Source of the DNA: Watersipora subatra
Lineage: Eukaryota > Bryozoa > Gymnolaemata > Cheilostomatida > Watersiporidae
Length of the DNA: 64,000 nt
Direction of reading: 5' to 3'
Assembly (NCBI RefSeq): GCF_963576615.1
Contig: NC_088711.1
Span: 62,715,248 to 62,779,247 of the forward strand
The notes under the pieces are model-generated. The model ran no database searches, had not been told where the DNA came from, and saw only the letters and a program-made list of their open reading frames with translations. Below are positions 1 to 11,405 of the stretch, one piece after another. The translations under genes and the position numbers were made by a program. Numbering within the stretch: position 1 is the stretch's first letter; each line of letters starts with the position of its first letter.

Positions 1-2
1 AC

Positions 3-266
3 AGTACCCTAACAAGGCAATCTACTTTTAAACTACTTGGCTTTGTCATCAACCAGACCACATCTCATTCATGTCAAATAACCTCATCTAACCTACGTTT
101 ATTTTATAACATTCGTCATCTTATGAACTTTGATATTGCCAGACTATATTACTATAATTTTATCCATTCTTATCTTATATATGGCCTACATGTGTTCTAC
201 CCTACAACACCTGTAAAATCTTTTAAAACCAAACTCAAACTACACCTACTATTCTCTGACCAATAA
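3..266 (+). pseudogene. Non-LTR retrotransposon reverse transcriptase, C-terminal fragment
   Basis: The frame starting at base 3 is open for 87 codons and ends with TAA at 264-266. It reads like the thumb/C-terminal part of a LINE reverse transcriptase: an FKLLGFVIN block (family pattern LGv.iD), then a run ending IHSYLIYGLHVF (family pattern Yy.li.pyl.YGi.vW). The catalytic palm would lie left of the window. I see the motif order and the stop; assignment to a CR1/jockey/RTE-like clade is not possible from this piece. It lies upstream of, and possibly inside, the 5' intron of the Harbinger transposase. Confidence 0.6.
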
Positions 267-610
267 TACCATTAACCATCTAGTCTTACCTATTTTAACA
301 TTATACGTTGGTTGTTTTCATAACTAGAAATTTGTTGTCATAGATATGCATAACTATTTTCACGGAGTTTTTGTTTGTCCAATTTTTGTTTAAACAATAC
401 TTTTTGTTGTACATTGCTTTTTAGTTAGTTTACTAGCTGTGGTACCTTGTGGAAAACATATTGTAAAATATGACTATTGATTATCACAATAAAGGTTGCT
501 CATATATATATATATATTGCCTATTAATTTTCGGGAAAATCTTTCCTCGGTTTGTGACCCAAACCGACTTTTCACATGATTGTACTACTGCATGTTCTGT
601 ATATTTGTAG
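267..610 (+). other. LINE 3' tail and putative intron before the Harbinger exon
   Basis: No open frame is supported here. The first part is T-rich and ends with CAATAAAGG at about 489 followed by a short (TA)n tract, as expected for the 3' end of a LINE copy. The last bases, ending TATATTTGTAG at 610, form a plausible splice acceptor for the transposase exon. Confidence 0.4.
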
Positions 611-1795
611 GAAGATTTGAGAAAGGGTAAACCATGGGTCGGTCCAATTACTGGATCACGTACCATACATGGTGCTTTTTATTCAACTGTGCCCAAGCTA
701 ATCGATGCTACTGGCGATGACAAGCTACCGTCCAACCGGGTTGGCACGTTCCAAAATTACTTCCGATTGTCTAAAGAAGAGTTTTGCTTAGTTTTATCGA
801 AAGTGGAGCTAGAAATAAAGAAGCTAGATACCCACTATAGAGAAGCTATTACTGCCGAAGAAAGATTGATGGTAACACTGAGATATTTAGCTACCGGCTC
901 TAGTTTAACTCAACTGCATTATGAATGGTATATCTCAGTTGCTAGCTTATCACAAATAATTTCCGAGACTTCAAGAGCAATATACAATTGTTTAAAAGAC
1001 GACTTTATTAAAACTCCGTCTAGTGTGCAAGAATGGCTCAACATCTCGACTGATTTGGAAGAGAAATGGAATTTCCCAAATGCCATTGGTGCCCTTGACG
1101 GCAAACATGTGATGATGAACAAGCCTTGGCGTGCTGGGTCTGAGTACCATAACTACAAGGGACAGGAATCAATTATCTTGCTGGCTATGTGTGACGCCAA
1201 TTACTCTTTTACGTATGTTGATGTTGGGGCACAAGGTCGAGCTTCAGATGGAGGTGTTTTTGAAGTCAGTACGCTGCAGGCATCATTGACCAGCAATAAT
1301 ATTAACGTACCGCCTGCCCGCTTGCTGCCAGGGTGTAAAGAACCTTTACCTTATGTAATACTAGCCGATGAGGCCTTTCCTTTAAAATCTCACTTGATGC
1401 GACCATACCCGAAAAGGGTTTTGACAGATGAGAGAAGAATTTTTAATTACCGGTTGTCACGGGTTAGAAGACTAATTGAAAACTCATTTGGAATTCTTTC
1501 TTCGACATGGCGAATTTTACTTCGTCGCATTGACCTTCAGCCAGATAAAACTAGATCCATTGTATTGGCTTGCTGCGCTCTGCACAATCTGATTCGTAGT
1601 TCTTGCCATCCTCCTGAAGGAACAGTGCCACCATTACCTCGAGAACCGTCTAATCTAGCAGACACTATACCTAGTGTTGAAGCTCGACCCGTTAGACCAA
1701 CTGAAGCTGCTAAGATGGTTCGGGAACAGTATTGTGATTATCTCAACAAAGATGGAGCAGTCTGGTGGCAGAGAGGGTACGCATTGTTACAATGA
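611..1795 (+). CDS. PIF/Harbinger transposase (HARBI1-like nuclease), 3' exon
   Basis: A DDE nuclease of the PIF/Harbinger superfamily, which cuts and joins transposon ends together with a DNA-binding partner in the nucleus. An N-terminal helical region precedes the nuclease fold. Catalytic blocks are visible: GALDGKHV (first Asp, about residue 160), LADEAFPL (second Asp, about 250; the HARBI1 GDxxYP position) and ENSFGIL (Glu, about 290). There is no ATG at the start. The frame is open from a TTTGTAG acceptor at 604-610 and begins Glu-Asp-Leu-Arg, so this is a downstream exon of about 394 codons ending with TGA. No internal stop or frameshift is seen, so the copy may be young or domesticated. 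The MADF protein gene downstream on the opposite strand is the usual second Harbinger ORF. Confidence 0.88.
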   Translation, partial: EDLRKGKPWVGPITGSRTIHGAFYSTVPKLIDATGDDKLPSNRVGTFQNYFRLSKEEFCLVLSKVELEIKKLDTHYREAITAEERLMVTLRYLATGSSLTQLHYEWYISVASLSQIISETSRAIYNCLKDDFIKTPSSVQEWLNISTDLEEKWNFPNAIGALDGKHVMMNKPWRAGSEYHNYKGQESIILLAMCDANYSFTYVDVGAQGRASDGGVFEVSTLQASLTSNNINVPPARLLPGCKEPLPYVILADEAFPLKSHLMRPYPKRVLTDERRIFNYRLSRVRRLIENSFGILSSTWRILLRRIDLQPDKTRSIVLACCALHNLIRSSCHPPEGTVPPLPREPSNLADTIPSVEARPVRPTEAAKMVREQYCDYLNKDGAVWWQRGYALLQ

Positions 1796-2715
1796 TACAG
1801 GTGAGCTTGATTTTAAAGCATTTTATAACTAGGCTGCTTGAAATTCATCTCTTGTGTTCTGACATTTCTCATCAGCAATTTGTGTGCAGGGATACAAATA
1901 ATTGCAATAATTTCAAAATTTTTCACACGGTTCACCTGTAGTTTGGTGAGCATATCTAAGACTGTCTCTTGCAGTAGTGAATGAGAATTACCTATGTTTT
2001 AGATCTGTCAAGCAATGGTAACGCAGTCATGGATTGATGAGTTATTATATTCGATGTACATCAACCAACACTACAAGAGCTCATTTTTTGGAAGCAATTA
2101 CGGTGTTTGCCATCTACCGTACAGCAGTTAACATTTTGCTCAATGGTACAGACAGTTTGTAAAGTGCATGTTTATTGAATATTTGAGTCCTATTGATCTG
2201 TGTAAAAATATTATCACACACTTATGACATATACAGTGGTGTGCAAAATAAACTGGACCACGTTTCTAAAAAACTAAAAATCTCATTTACAAACTGTGTT
2301 ATCCACTGTAAATATAGTCTGTAAACTTAGTCCATGGCCATAAATTATATGTTAAATTACTCTTATTTTTGTCCTTGTTTCACATATATAAACAAAGCAG
2401 CTGTTAGATTATAATTTTTAATAATTATGTAGGCTGAATTCTGATCATTTCAATTTTTTGAAATGTTGCAAATTAAAAAAATGAAATGTTCAGATTTTAG
2501 CCTACATAGTTATTTAAATACATAATTTTATAAACTGTTTGATTTACATATTTAAAATAAGGACAAAAAAGGGATACATTCAATATATAATATATGGTTA
2601 TGGACCAAATGAACAGTAGGTAACCATGTTGTACATGAGAATTTTAGTATTCCCATAAAAAAGGTATATATATGCAGAAAATATAAGTTTATGATTATAT
2701 GAAAACTTGTTAGTA
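1796..2715. other. Spacer between the two Harbinger genes, with a degenerate foldback
   Basis: No gene is supported. From about 2325 to 2610 the sequence is an imperfect inverted repeat: GTCCATGGCCATAAATTATA on the left matches the complement of ATATATGGTTATGGACC on the right. Several inner blocks also pair (ATTTTTGTCCTTG with AAGGACAAAAA; TATGTAGGCTGAA with TTAGCCTACATA). This resembles a palindromic MITE nested in the spacer. Confidence 0.45.
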
Positions 2716-3922
2716 CTATAATATTAAATAGCTCGGATCAGTGTCCGCTTCGGTTGATTGGCCATATATAGGTGCCGGTGGTTGCTCTTGAAACCGAGCT
2801 TCATGAAGAATTTGTTGAATCTTCAACAATGTGGTCGAGGCTACTTGTTTATTTGAGATTTGGCGGAGCTGCTCAGCAATCATCTTGCCAGCATAGTCAT
2901 ACTCATCCAATTTTGGGTTCCTACTTTCCTGCACTGTCATCATAGTGTCTGTTATCGCTTTTAAGGTTTTAGCTCTGGTTTCTTCAGACTCCGCCCTCTT
3001 GCGCTTGAGCGACCGGGATGGCTGAACTGCAGTTTCAGGCGCACTATCACCATTCATTTCCTCGAGACTGGGAGACGAGGCAATTGGTACAGCTAACACT
3101 GCTGAATCGGATTTATTCATGTCAGCTTGACTGGCTGAGTCTGTGGGTGCTGAAAAAGATGACGAATATGAGTTAGTTGTCGATTTGTCATACAGTAGCG
3201 TGGGTATTGTTACATGTACCATGTACAAATAATAAAACTCTCTATATGAACTACGTACCTTCACTAGGCATCTCAATACTAGACTCAGTCTGATTGACAT
3301 GCACCGTCGCTGCAGGAAACATTAGGCTGGTGTAGTATGGCCAAGAAGGTTGATAAGTATCTCCAGCCCCTGCACCTGACCTCTGGGAACTGAGTACTTT
3401 TTTGTATTCTTTAAGCCAGTACGTGCGCAGCCCTTGATACTTGGCTTTGACAATTTGAACTAAAATGAGACAAAAAACTAAATAAATAATTAACACATTG
3501 AATTCTTGTGTAGGTAAACCAACGAGAGTGATCTCTAATAAAACCATCAGCATTGATGAAAATAGGTTGCAGTTTGGCGAGGGTTCAAATAAAAGCGATC
3601 ATTATTAAATTTGTTGTAATAAACAAACTATTAACATAAACATTAATAATTTTTAATTACTACATGTTTACTACCTTTGCTAGATCAGCTGTTTACACAA
3701 TAGATAACACTACACTGCGCACTATTGCTAGACCTACTAACCTGTACTGTTCAGCGACTTGGCTAAATCCACATACTGTCCTTGAGCCCGTGAAAAATGC
3801 TCCGGATGCGTATGGTTCCATATGTAGAACCGTGGCTGTAACTCTGTGATTAACTGCTCAGAGCTCAGTGTTTTCAATGCTAATTTTAACTGATCTTTAG
3901 GAACAACGGAATAAACAGCCAT
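2716..3922 (-). CDS. MADF-domain DNA-binding protein (Harbinger second ORF), three exons
   Basis: A MADF/Myb-SANT-like protein that in Harbinger transposons binds DNA and escorts the transposase. Three exons on the minus strand join in phase: 3922-3742 (ATG; donor AG|GTTAGT), 3459-3259 (acceptor TCATTTTAG; donor AG|GTACGT) and 3149-2716 (acceptor TTTTTCAG; stop at 2716). The sum is 816 nt, 271 residues. The MADF domain spans exons 1 and 2: LITELQPRFYIWNHTHPEHF, then KAKYQGLRTYWLKEYKK and the signature YQPSWPYYTSLMF. Exon 3 has a basic patch (SLKRKRAE) and a C-terminal helix (YDYAGKMIAEQLRQIS) placed like a BESS-type interaction motif. All junctions were chosen because they restore the domain and use consensus sites. 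Confidence 0.82.
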
Positions 3923-4200
3923 GTTTTATGATTGCCACAATTGCTAATGATATTACCCGCGCAATTGCGAAGTTTTGCAAATTTACGAGATCTGATTGGT
4001 CAATTTATTGTTTCACTCCGACAAGGACGGCCGTCAAAATCGGACCAACATAGTATGTAGCATTTCACCGATTTTGTGTCTTTGACGGAGACGATGCAGT
4101 TTTTACAACCGATTTGCCTTTTACACCAGGCCGATTTTGTCGGAGTTGAAACAACTCCGACAAATCGGCCTGGTGTAAACGCACCTTTACTAGCAGAAAT
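3923..4200. repeat. Inverted-repeat cluster at the right end of the Harbinger element
   Basis: The stretch CACCAGGCCGATTTTGTCGG followed by AGTTG is matched almost perfectly, after a few bases, by its own complement (about 4122-4179), so it can fold into a hairpin. A weaker pair, GTCAAAATCGG / CCGATTTTG, lies at 4034-4080. The outer edge reads GTAAAGGTGCGTTTACACC on the minus strand, similar in style to Harbinger termini, so I take this as the right end of the transposon. A matching left end is not visible in the window. Confidence 0.45.
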
Positions 4201-5067
4201 CACCTATGTACTTATGCAATTGTGGTTTGTGCTTAAAGTGACTCATTCTCCTAATGTGGCATGGCTTGCTACCCCTTCTTGCATGCTAGTCAATTGATTA
4301 AATAGATTGTAAGAAACCAGTCAACCTCTCATTCCTACACAACCTAAAGACTCATCACATAAGTTCAACCTTCTAGCGAGATTGTAGCTGCTAAAATCTT
4401 TGCTTTTTTCACGCGTCTAGCCATTTAGGGTTTTGCAGCAGCAGAAGAACAGACTAAGCATGTCACAATTGCTATATTTGTTTGTCACAATTGTTTTATA
4501 TTACTTTTGCCAATTTTGTCACTGAATTAATTGTACCATATTATGGTGAAAAGTCCTCATGAAAAGTGCTTTACTTCGCCTCAATACCAATGCAAAAGGT
4601 TAGACCGGTAGTGGCCTATTTTGATATTTAGGGCGAGCCGTTTTAAATACTATTTCTAAGCAACTTACTCATGTCATCAAATTGCGACGGCAAACAACAA
4701 TGCATAGGTTTTCGCAGCCATTTTCGATTTGGATTTTACTGCCTTAATTGCAGGATCGTAATATTGTCAAGTTAAAAAGGTCAAGAAACCCCAACTTTAT
4801 AATGCTAAAAGAATGAAATTATTACTAATTTTCATAAAATGATAACATTGTAATTATACACGAGGGTAGCTTTGTGAGATTAACCGACACACATTAAAAT
4901 AATTATGGTAACATATAGCATGGTAGCCAGCAATGGATGAATATCTGTGACTGTCGATGCTCCTAACTTTTGTAACTTTTTAAAAAGCAATAAAATAATT
5001 ATGGATGTTTTTTATTCTGATTAGTAGTGTTAGCTGATTGATAGCACCAAACAGGCAGAATTATTAG
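4201..5067. other. No recognisable gene
   Basis: AT-rich sequence without a supported coding exon, RNA gene or repeat on either strand. Confidence 0.5.
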
Positions 5068-6215
5068 TATACTATACTGCCCTGAGCAAGCAAAACGCTG
5101 TATCTTGATATTTGTAAATTGTTCAGCACAAGCACAAACGCGTTTTGGTCGAGCCTGGCATCAGTATTAGCAGTATTTTAGTTGATTTTTATTTATTATG
5201 GTGAGATATCCAACAATCTTTAGCAAAAAACTTTTTTCGTGAAACTTTAAAATCAAAGGAGCTATTTCACTTAGGGCATTTTGTTTGCTTAAATTGACAA
5301 TTTACTAAGCTGGCACTAAGCAATCAAACGCCCTATCACAGCAGATAGGGCCTTTTGATTGCTTAATTGGACTGGTTTCTCATTGTTAGTTTGCCACAAG
5401 ACCATTTGCCATGACTGGATTATCAAAGGATTACAAGTTTAAATTCTGATATTAATCCGCAATTAGTCAACAAAATGATATATTTTGCAATTCCTATTAC
5501 TCATCCAGTCAACACATAGATTAAAGCCCTGTAATAGCCATATTCAGCTCAAAAGTTAAGAGATGATCAAAGATCATGGTATCCTTCAAACCTGATGTTA
5601 TGAAATGAAAGGAATAAGTAAAATAATAGTTTAAAAAAGATCAAACGCTTTTATTGAAAATAATTTAAAACAAACAACTGAGTGCAATAATGTCAGTATT
5701 TTAAAAAAGCAAAACCTTCCAATGGACATGTAATTAAAACAAATTTTTCATCAACTCTCTGAGTTGGATTTTTAAATCGAGACTTTTGTCACTTAGATAT
5801 CGTCCTGTCATAATAAATATATTATGATAAAAAATATAGCAATAAGATTGAGCACTTAGAAGTGCAATAGCTTGTATGAGCTGCCTTAAAACAACCAATT
5901 ATATATGCTTCAGTTTCGCTTCCCTTTGTTTATATACTCTTTGATTACATAATGCTGTTCATAATGTCCAACTTTGTGTATGTTCAGGCCAATCAAAACG
6001 CTGTATCTGCAGATAGAGCGCTTTGATTGCCACTTTATGTGTGGTAAATGTGGATAGAGCGTTTTGCACATTGTGAAAAGTGCTATTTCTGGTGGTCTCA
6101 AATATATGAAATTTCGAGACATGTTAGATCTCAACCTAAATTACATTAAAGCACAAAAAAGTGAATTTTGAAAAACTTGTCAGATAGGGCGTTTTGCTTG
6201 CTTAGGGCAGTATAA
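5068..6215. mobile_element. Non-autonomous TIR transposon with internal palindromes
   Basis: The ends are inverted repeats of about 30 bp: TATACTGCCCTGAGCAAGCA at the left, and its near-complement TTGCTTGCTTAGGGCAGTATA at the right, each continuing into a GCCCTATCT-like block. The interior contains shorter copies of the same AGATAGGGCGTTTTG motif in both orientations, two of them arranged as palindromes at about 5322-5375 and 5995-6035. No transposase is encoded. A TA target duplication is possible but cannot be separated from the TIR. The superfamily is unknown. Confidence 0.65.
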
Positions 6216-6544
6216 AGTTATGATAATGTATTATTTTCATTGTAATTAACAAGTTGATGCATTTTAGTTGTAATTCGATACGGATTTAAACTAGAGGCTG
6301 AGTCATAAGTAAGTGACTGGAGTAAATGAAACCCTTTAAATTGTTGAAGCTTTAAAATCTATGTTTCAATTTTGTAGAAGAATATCGCATGAGATAAATT
6401 ATTACTGTTTCATGGAATTTTAGTAATGGGAGGTATGGACACGGATTTGCTGAAAAACCTAAAAACATCAGGCATCTTTTCCATTAATTTTAATCTGCAT
6501 AACATCTGTTTGGGCTATTCAAATTGTTTTGCTTATTTTGGTAG
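6216..6544. other. No recognisable gene
   Basis: AT-rich; it ends with the pyrimidine-rich acceptor of the candidate exon at 6545. Nothing else is supported. Confidence 0.4.
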
Positions 6545-6625
6545 AAACCTGGTCACCGCATCCAAGCACTATATCCACCAGATGGAAAATGGTACAAAGC
6601 ACAGCTGGACGCTTTCTTGAAGGAG
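6545..6625 (+). CDS. Candidate Tudor-domain exon (partial gene)
   Basis: An 81-nt exon, exactly 27 codons, bounded by TATTTTGGTAG and the donor GAG|GTATGT. It encodes KPGHRIQALYPPDGKWYKAQ followed by LDAFLKE. This fits the first strands of an SMN/SPF30-type Tudor fold (pattern G..c.A.y..DG.wY.A.i), a reader of methylated arginine. The rest of the gene is not recognised. Two further phase-0 candidate exons follow at 9273 and 11328. The exon is supported by splice signals plus motif only, and a chance match is possible. Confidence 0.45.
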
Positions 6626-7334
6626 GTATGTTGCTGATTAACGGTTAATTTACACAAGAGCGCGCCACATTAATAAAAGTTTTATTTCACAAAGTTTATA
6701 AGAAATAAGATTACTGTAAAACCTTTGTTTGAATGCCATGGCACTGCAGTTTTTAACCCTTCTAATTATAGTGGCAAAAATTGTCGATTGCGCTTCATAG
6801 TATATGTTCAACTTTTATTAGCTTCAAATTCTATCTAAAACACTTTTGTTATAGATTTTATTTTTCCAACACGTTTAAAAATAGTACTATTCAAAAAACT
6901 TAATGCATTCCTACTTTGTGCATTGCTAAAGCTATGTGAAGCTACGATCACTTCGAAGCTAAAAAAAACGATGCTTTGCCATGTTACTTACTCTTACGAA
7001 ACTATTACTTTGACCACCATTGGAGTCACTATTGGAGCTGCTACTTTTATTATATGTGTAATCACTAAAACCTGAATCGGTCATCAACAATCATCAATAC
7101 TGTCATCAAAAAAAGTAATTCTCTGTTTTTCAATTCTGGATGTACTTGCGAAAGCTATAATAGCACTAACTAATTTGAGAATCAGAAAGAATCTCAAATT
7201 AGTAAATCAAGAAACCTAAATGTTTCTTTTCAGGTTGAAAAGTCCTAAACAAAAATTTCAAATTGCTTTGTGAGTTTAGAGTAATTTTACAGGGAAATCT
7301 TCGGACAACACTGTCAATACCATAAAAAGTCTTG
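6626..7334. other. No gene; one short perfect hairpin
   Basis: The only structure seen is ACTAATTTGAGA ... TCTCAAATTAGT at about 7168-7202, a short hairpin. No coding support. Confidence 0.4.
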
Positions 7335-8692
7335 TACTACAACATAATATTATTATGCTTTACTATTTATCTTGAGGTGTTGACTGATGTTCTAAAAAAA
7401 GAATCAAGGAGATTGACCAACCAGAAGCTACCAAACCCAAGTCTACCAAAAAACAAGCGTTTTGGTAATCATCATTATATGACGTATGAAATCGACTTGT
7501 GTGCCATTGGTCAATTAAACCAACTAATGTGCTCTCCTATAACAATCACGGCCTTTTAATTGGTTTAATCCCTGGAAGTATAGAACAATCAAATTGGGCC
7601 TCACAATCACTGCTCTGAGAATTCCGAACCAGTCCCTCTGACGTGTAGATTAGTTTTAGCATAAAATGATTACACGCATCTATCATTTTGCAACATTTCG
7701 CTATCTTGCTAGTTCAGCTCAGTTTTGTTGTTCTCCCATTTAGCTTCCTTATTCAGACTCATCTTTAGCGCTGTTCAGATTTTTTTAACTATAGCTAATA
7801 AATGGAATCAATTAAATCAATCATTAATCTCGGTTATCAATTGGACTTTTGTACAAATTATATTAGTTACATCATTTATTCCATACGCAGTTATATTATT
7901 ATTTTGTATAATATACATTATGATTATTATATTAATCATAAAAATAATTACAGATAAGATAATAGATAAATAGAAAAATCAAATTAAAAACTATCGTTTT
8001 CTTTTCATACAGCAAGAGCAGCACGGTCAAGATATTCTTTTTTAAAATTATAGCTATAGTGAACTTACCGTCTGTTAATAGTGACGATAGTCATGATAAT
8101 CTACTGAATGCTGCAATAGGTACACAGTAGAAAAATGATGAATGAACAAAAATCCACAATCCTATTTCTTATTCTAAACAAACTGCAAATCGCGGATGTC
8201 GCATGTAGACTATACACAGGCTGTTCGTTGAACAGAGGTTATCAAATTTTAACTCGATCTCTTCAGATCCGAAGAGATCGAGTTAAAATTTGAAGCACAA
8301 TAGTCAAAATCTGCTCTTCTGTTTTGAAAAATCATGGCGAGGGGTTGTGAGCAAATGCCTTTACCACACAATGTTTGCTTGATTTTTCTGAGAAACCAGA
8401 GCTAGTCTGTAAATTCTTTACTATCGCGAGAAGCGTTTCACATCTCGTAGCCTAAAACAATCATTATATGTAACAGGGGTAAGGGTGCGCAACACCGGCA
8501 CATGACCAATAAGTCGATTTCATATGTCATATATCTCCGGATTTTCGACGGGTTTTCCTCTGATTCGTTATTAGGTAGACCTGTGTTTGGCTGGCTATAT
8601 CTCAGCTCTTAGTGGGTCAGTCTCCTTGATTCTTTTTTTATAACATTAGTCAACGCCTCAAGAAAACTAATAAAACATAATAATATTATGTT
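7335..8692. mobile_element. Foldback element with arms of about 180 bp
   Basis: Positions 7338-7520 and 8510-8690 are inverted copies. The left arm holds AACATAATATTATTATG, CTTGAGGTGTTGACT, AAGAATCAAGGAGA and ATGAAATCGACTTGTG. The right arm holds the complements in reverse order, ending AATAATATTATGTT. The interior includes a perfect hairpin at 8245-8292 (AACTCGATCTCTTC / GAAGAGATCGAGTT). The 82-codon hydrophobic frame at 7725-7973 is AT-rich and has no other support. No transposase is seen. Confidence 0.6.
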
Positions 8693-9272
8693 TTCGCTAT
8701 TCTTTAAGCTATAGAATAATTAGCGGTACAAATATTTGTATTTCTTTTTGAATGATTTGGTGAACTTTGATGATTCAAGACAATGAGTTTGGCGAATGAT
8801 ATATATAAGATGCTGCTGAAGTTGCGCAATGACTTGCTTTTAATAGTTTGTTAGAAATTCAACTCATGGCTTTTCGTTGTTACCTCAAAATGTTGAAACC
8901 ACCTGATAGGAAGGGTCAGAACACTACTAAAACTCATAGTTGCTCAAACCTGAAATACAATAGGTTGCATATAAATTGCAATACAAAGACAAAACTGCAA
9001 GATTATTGGTAAAAACATAAATAGCAATATATATTATTATTTTTGGCCTTCGGTATTGGACAGCATTTATGCGGTTTGTTTGCCGATGTTAACAAAAGTT
9101 TTACTAATAAGCTACATAATTTGCTAAATTACTGGTGTCAACTTTAAAAATTAAAACAAATGTAATGTTAGCACTTATAGAATATTTTACAAACAACGTA
9201 GAGAAATTTTTGTGGCATATGACTTCAATTGAATAGTTCCTTAAAATTGCAATTTGTATTTGCCCATTTTAG
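8693..9272. other. No recognisable gene
   Basis: AT-rich sequence; it ends in the TGCCCATTTTAG acceptor of the next candidate exon. Confidence 0.4.
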
Positions 9273-9389
9273 TACTTTGAAATGTCAAAGGAACTCATAA
9301 TGAAATCCACTTTAATAGAATTTAAAGATGCTCAAAGCGGACGGATGCTATGTGGACCAACAATAAAAGGTCACTCTGTACTATGGCTA
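9273..9389 (+). CDS. Candidate internal exon, unknown gene
   Basis: A 117-nt open stretch, exactly 39 codons, between the acceptor TGCCCATTTTAG and the donor CTA|GTAAGT. It contains MSKELIMKSTLIEFKDAQSG followed by RMLCGPTIKGHSVLWL. Phase 0 at both ends matches the Tudor-like exon at 6545, so the two could belong to one transcript, but I recognise no domain here. Confidence 0.3.
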
Positions 9390-10520
9390 GTAAGTAGTTA
9401 CATGTATTTAGATTTTGCATTGATGCTTTCAATTAGATAGTGTAGGAAATCTATTTACATTAGCTAAATTACCCTCATGGGCAAGACCCGGCTTTGTTTC
9501 CTAGCCATCACAACATTATGCCAATGCATATTATAATTCATTGCTTTGTTCAAAACTGATTTCTGAGCCAAAGGTAGTTTTAGCAGTATAAGAACATGTA
9601 CTTCTTTTCCTATGGGTCTACTCACTGCTTTGTAGCAGCAAAGGCAATTGTTTTTTAAAAGGTCTGTAAGAATTTTATTACTTATTTTGATTTCCATTGG
9701 TGCTCGTAGCAAATATAATTTCAGTACAATTTGCATCAATAAAGTTATTACCACTTTTTTCGTAAAGTATTTGGAGCAAAATAATATTTTAGGTGCAAAA
9801 CAAACATTTTTGCTGCAAGCTTACCAAAACAAAATAAAACATTTTTTATGTTACATTTTAATTAAACGCCATGTTCTATTCAGTTATTGCTGTCAGTACT
9901 CTGGCCTATGTTGGTAAAACTAGTTACCAAACCAAATTTTAGTTTTTCCGCTCGCCGCTCCAGAGTATTTAATCAACTGAGCTAGTTTTTACAACAGACC
10001 TGTATTACAAGACAAAGAATGTTCATATTTATTTTGAATGATCAAAGTAAAACCTAATCCTCAATAATCCCATTGAACTAGTTATGCAAGCAAAATGTTG
10101 AGTAATTATGCCAGGTAATCTGCTGGATTAACTAAAAAAATCAGAAATTCACTACACAATAAGAAATAACTTTTTTTGGGTCATTTTCCAAATTTAAGTG
10201 AATGTGTCTGAGTAGAATGTTTTATCAATTTCTTGACAGTTCAGGGCATTATTATTACTGGTACAATGTGAATAATAGGACTCAGTATTACTATTGATCA
10301 ATAAAACCACCCAAAGTCGAGAGATCTAAAGTTAGAAAAAATTTGGTGCCGTGCTAGGTTCAGCCCGACTGATCATCGCTAACAATAAATTGCAGTCAAA
10401 AAGAAGTTTTTAGCAGCGAAAATGCCCTCAAAATAGAATGTTATTGTATTTTTATTGGCTCTCTATGTGACATTAATTTTTTCTCTGGGTTCTACATAGA
10501 CACAATGGGCTTGTTTGGAA
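9390..10520. other. No gene; possible tRNA-like relic near 9950-10000
   Basis: On the minus strand at about 9960-9990 the words TAGCTCAGTTGATTAAAT resemble a Pol III A box, but no B box follows. Otherwise the stretch is AT-rich and unassigned. Confidence 0.3.
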
Positions 10521-10524
10521 TCTA

Positions 10525-10610
10525 CCCAATTTATGGTGTTGTGGTATTGTGCCGGTTTTGCAACTTGACTCTCCAGGTTCCATCCCCGAGTGGGAAAATG
10601 TTTTTACTTA
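10525..10610 (+). repeat. tRNA-derived SINE relic
   Basis: An A-box-like TGGTGTTGTGGTAT and, about 37 bases later, a good B box, GGTTCCATCCC, inside CCAGGTTCCATCCCCGAGTG. The spacing is that of a tRNA gene, but no cloverleaf or anticodon stem is complete, so a SINE head is more likely than a tRNA gene. Confidence 0.4.
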
Positions 10611-11327
10611 ACATTCTCAGAGTGGCTTAAGATGAATAGAAAGAAATTGCTGTTATTGTATGTTAGATTGAGTAACTAAGTATGTTGTGCAAGTAAATCA
10701 TATTATTACTGTAGATAATATGCACAGCAAGGAAAAATGTGTGAGTTTCATTTTAGCAATCACAGTAACTGAGTTGTGTCCATGCATTGTTTCCAACTAA
10801 TTTTTTTAAGTTTTTGTATGCAGTGCAGCAGCGATATGTGACTGAATAAGAAACTATAACATAGATCATATTTATAAATATTGAGTTACATTATTTGTTT
10901 ATTTTAGTGAGTAGAAAGTTATGCAGCCTAAAAGAAAATGGAGCGTTCAAAAAGCCATGATCGGATGATTTATGCAAACTACCAACAATGTCAGAGCTGT
11001 ATACTGTTAAAAGAAATTGGTGTTTGAAAATTATAATGATGACTTATGCCCGAGCCCACAACTTACTCAAGAAGCTGCAAAATTAAACTGGCAGCAGGGT
11101 CTTCTTGTCGTTGAGGCTTTTGTAATATCGCATTAAACATGACGTCTGAATAAATTTACTCCGTTTGGCGACTAAGCAACAACCATTCTATGGTACTTGA
11201 CTAGTTGAATTTTTTGGTATCAAGCATAGTGGCTGTTGTTGTTTTATATACACATTTATGGAATCCTACCTTAAAGTTTAACATACTATACAATATGTAA
11301 GTTTTAACCACAATTAAATTATTTCAG
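10611..11327. other. No recognisable gene
   Basis: Mixed-composition sequence without a long frame. It ends at the AATTATTTCAG acceptor of the next candidate exon. Confidence 0.35.
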
Positions 11328-11405
11328 AAAAAAATACTTGGAAATGTGCAACAGAGGCCGGTTTGCCCACAACTCATAATTGCACCAATAGGCAAAAAGA
11401 TATAG
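11328..11405 (+). CDS. Candidate terminal exon, unknown gene
   Basis: After the acceptor ATTATTTCAG the phase-0 frame is open for 25 codons and stops with TAG: KKILGNVQQRPVCPQLIIAP followed by IGKKI. Its phase fits the exons at 6545 and 9273. This is splice-signal evidence only. Confidence 0.22.
   Translation, partial: KKILGNVQQRPVCPQLIIAPIGKKI

Noticed and set aside
7377-7462. Lys-rich frame KKRIKEIDQPEATKPKSTKK ending near a GTAATC
   Set aside because: It has an in-frame TGA just upstream with no acceptor, and the same sequence is the arm of a foldback element repeated in inverse orientation at 8560-8650.
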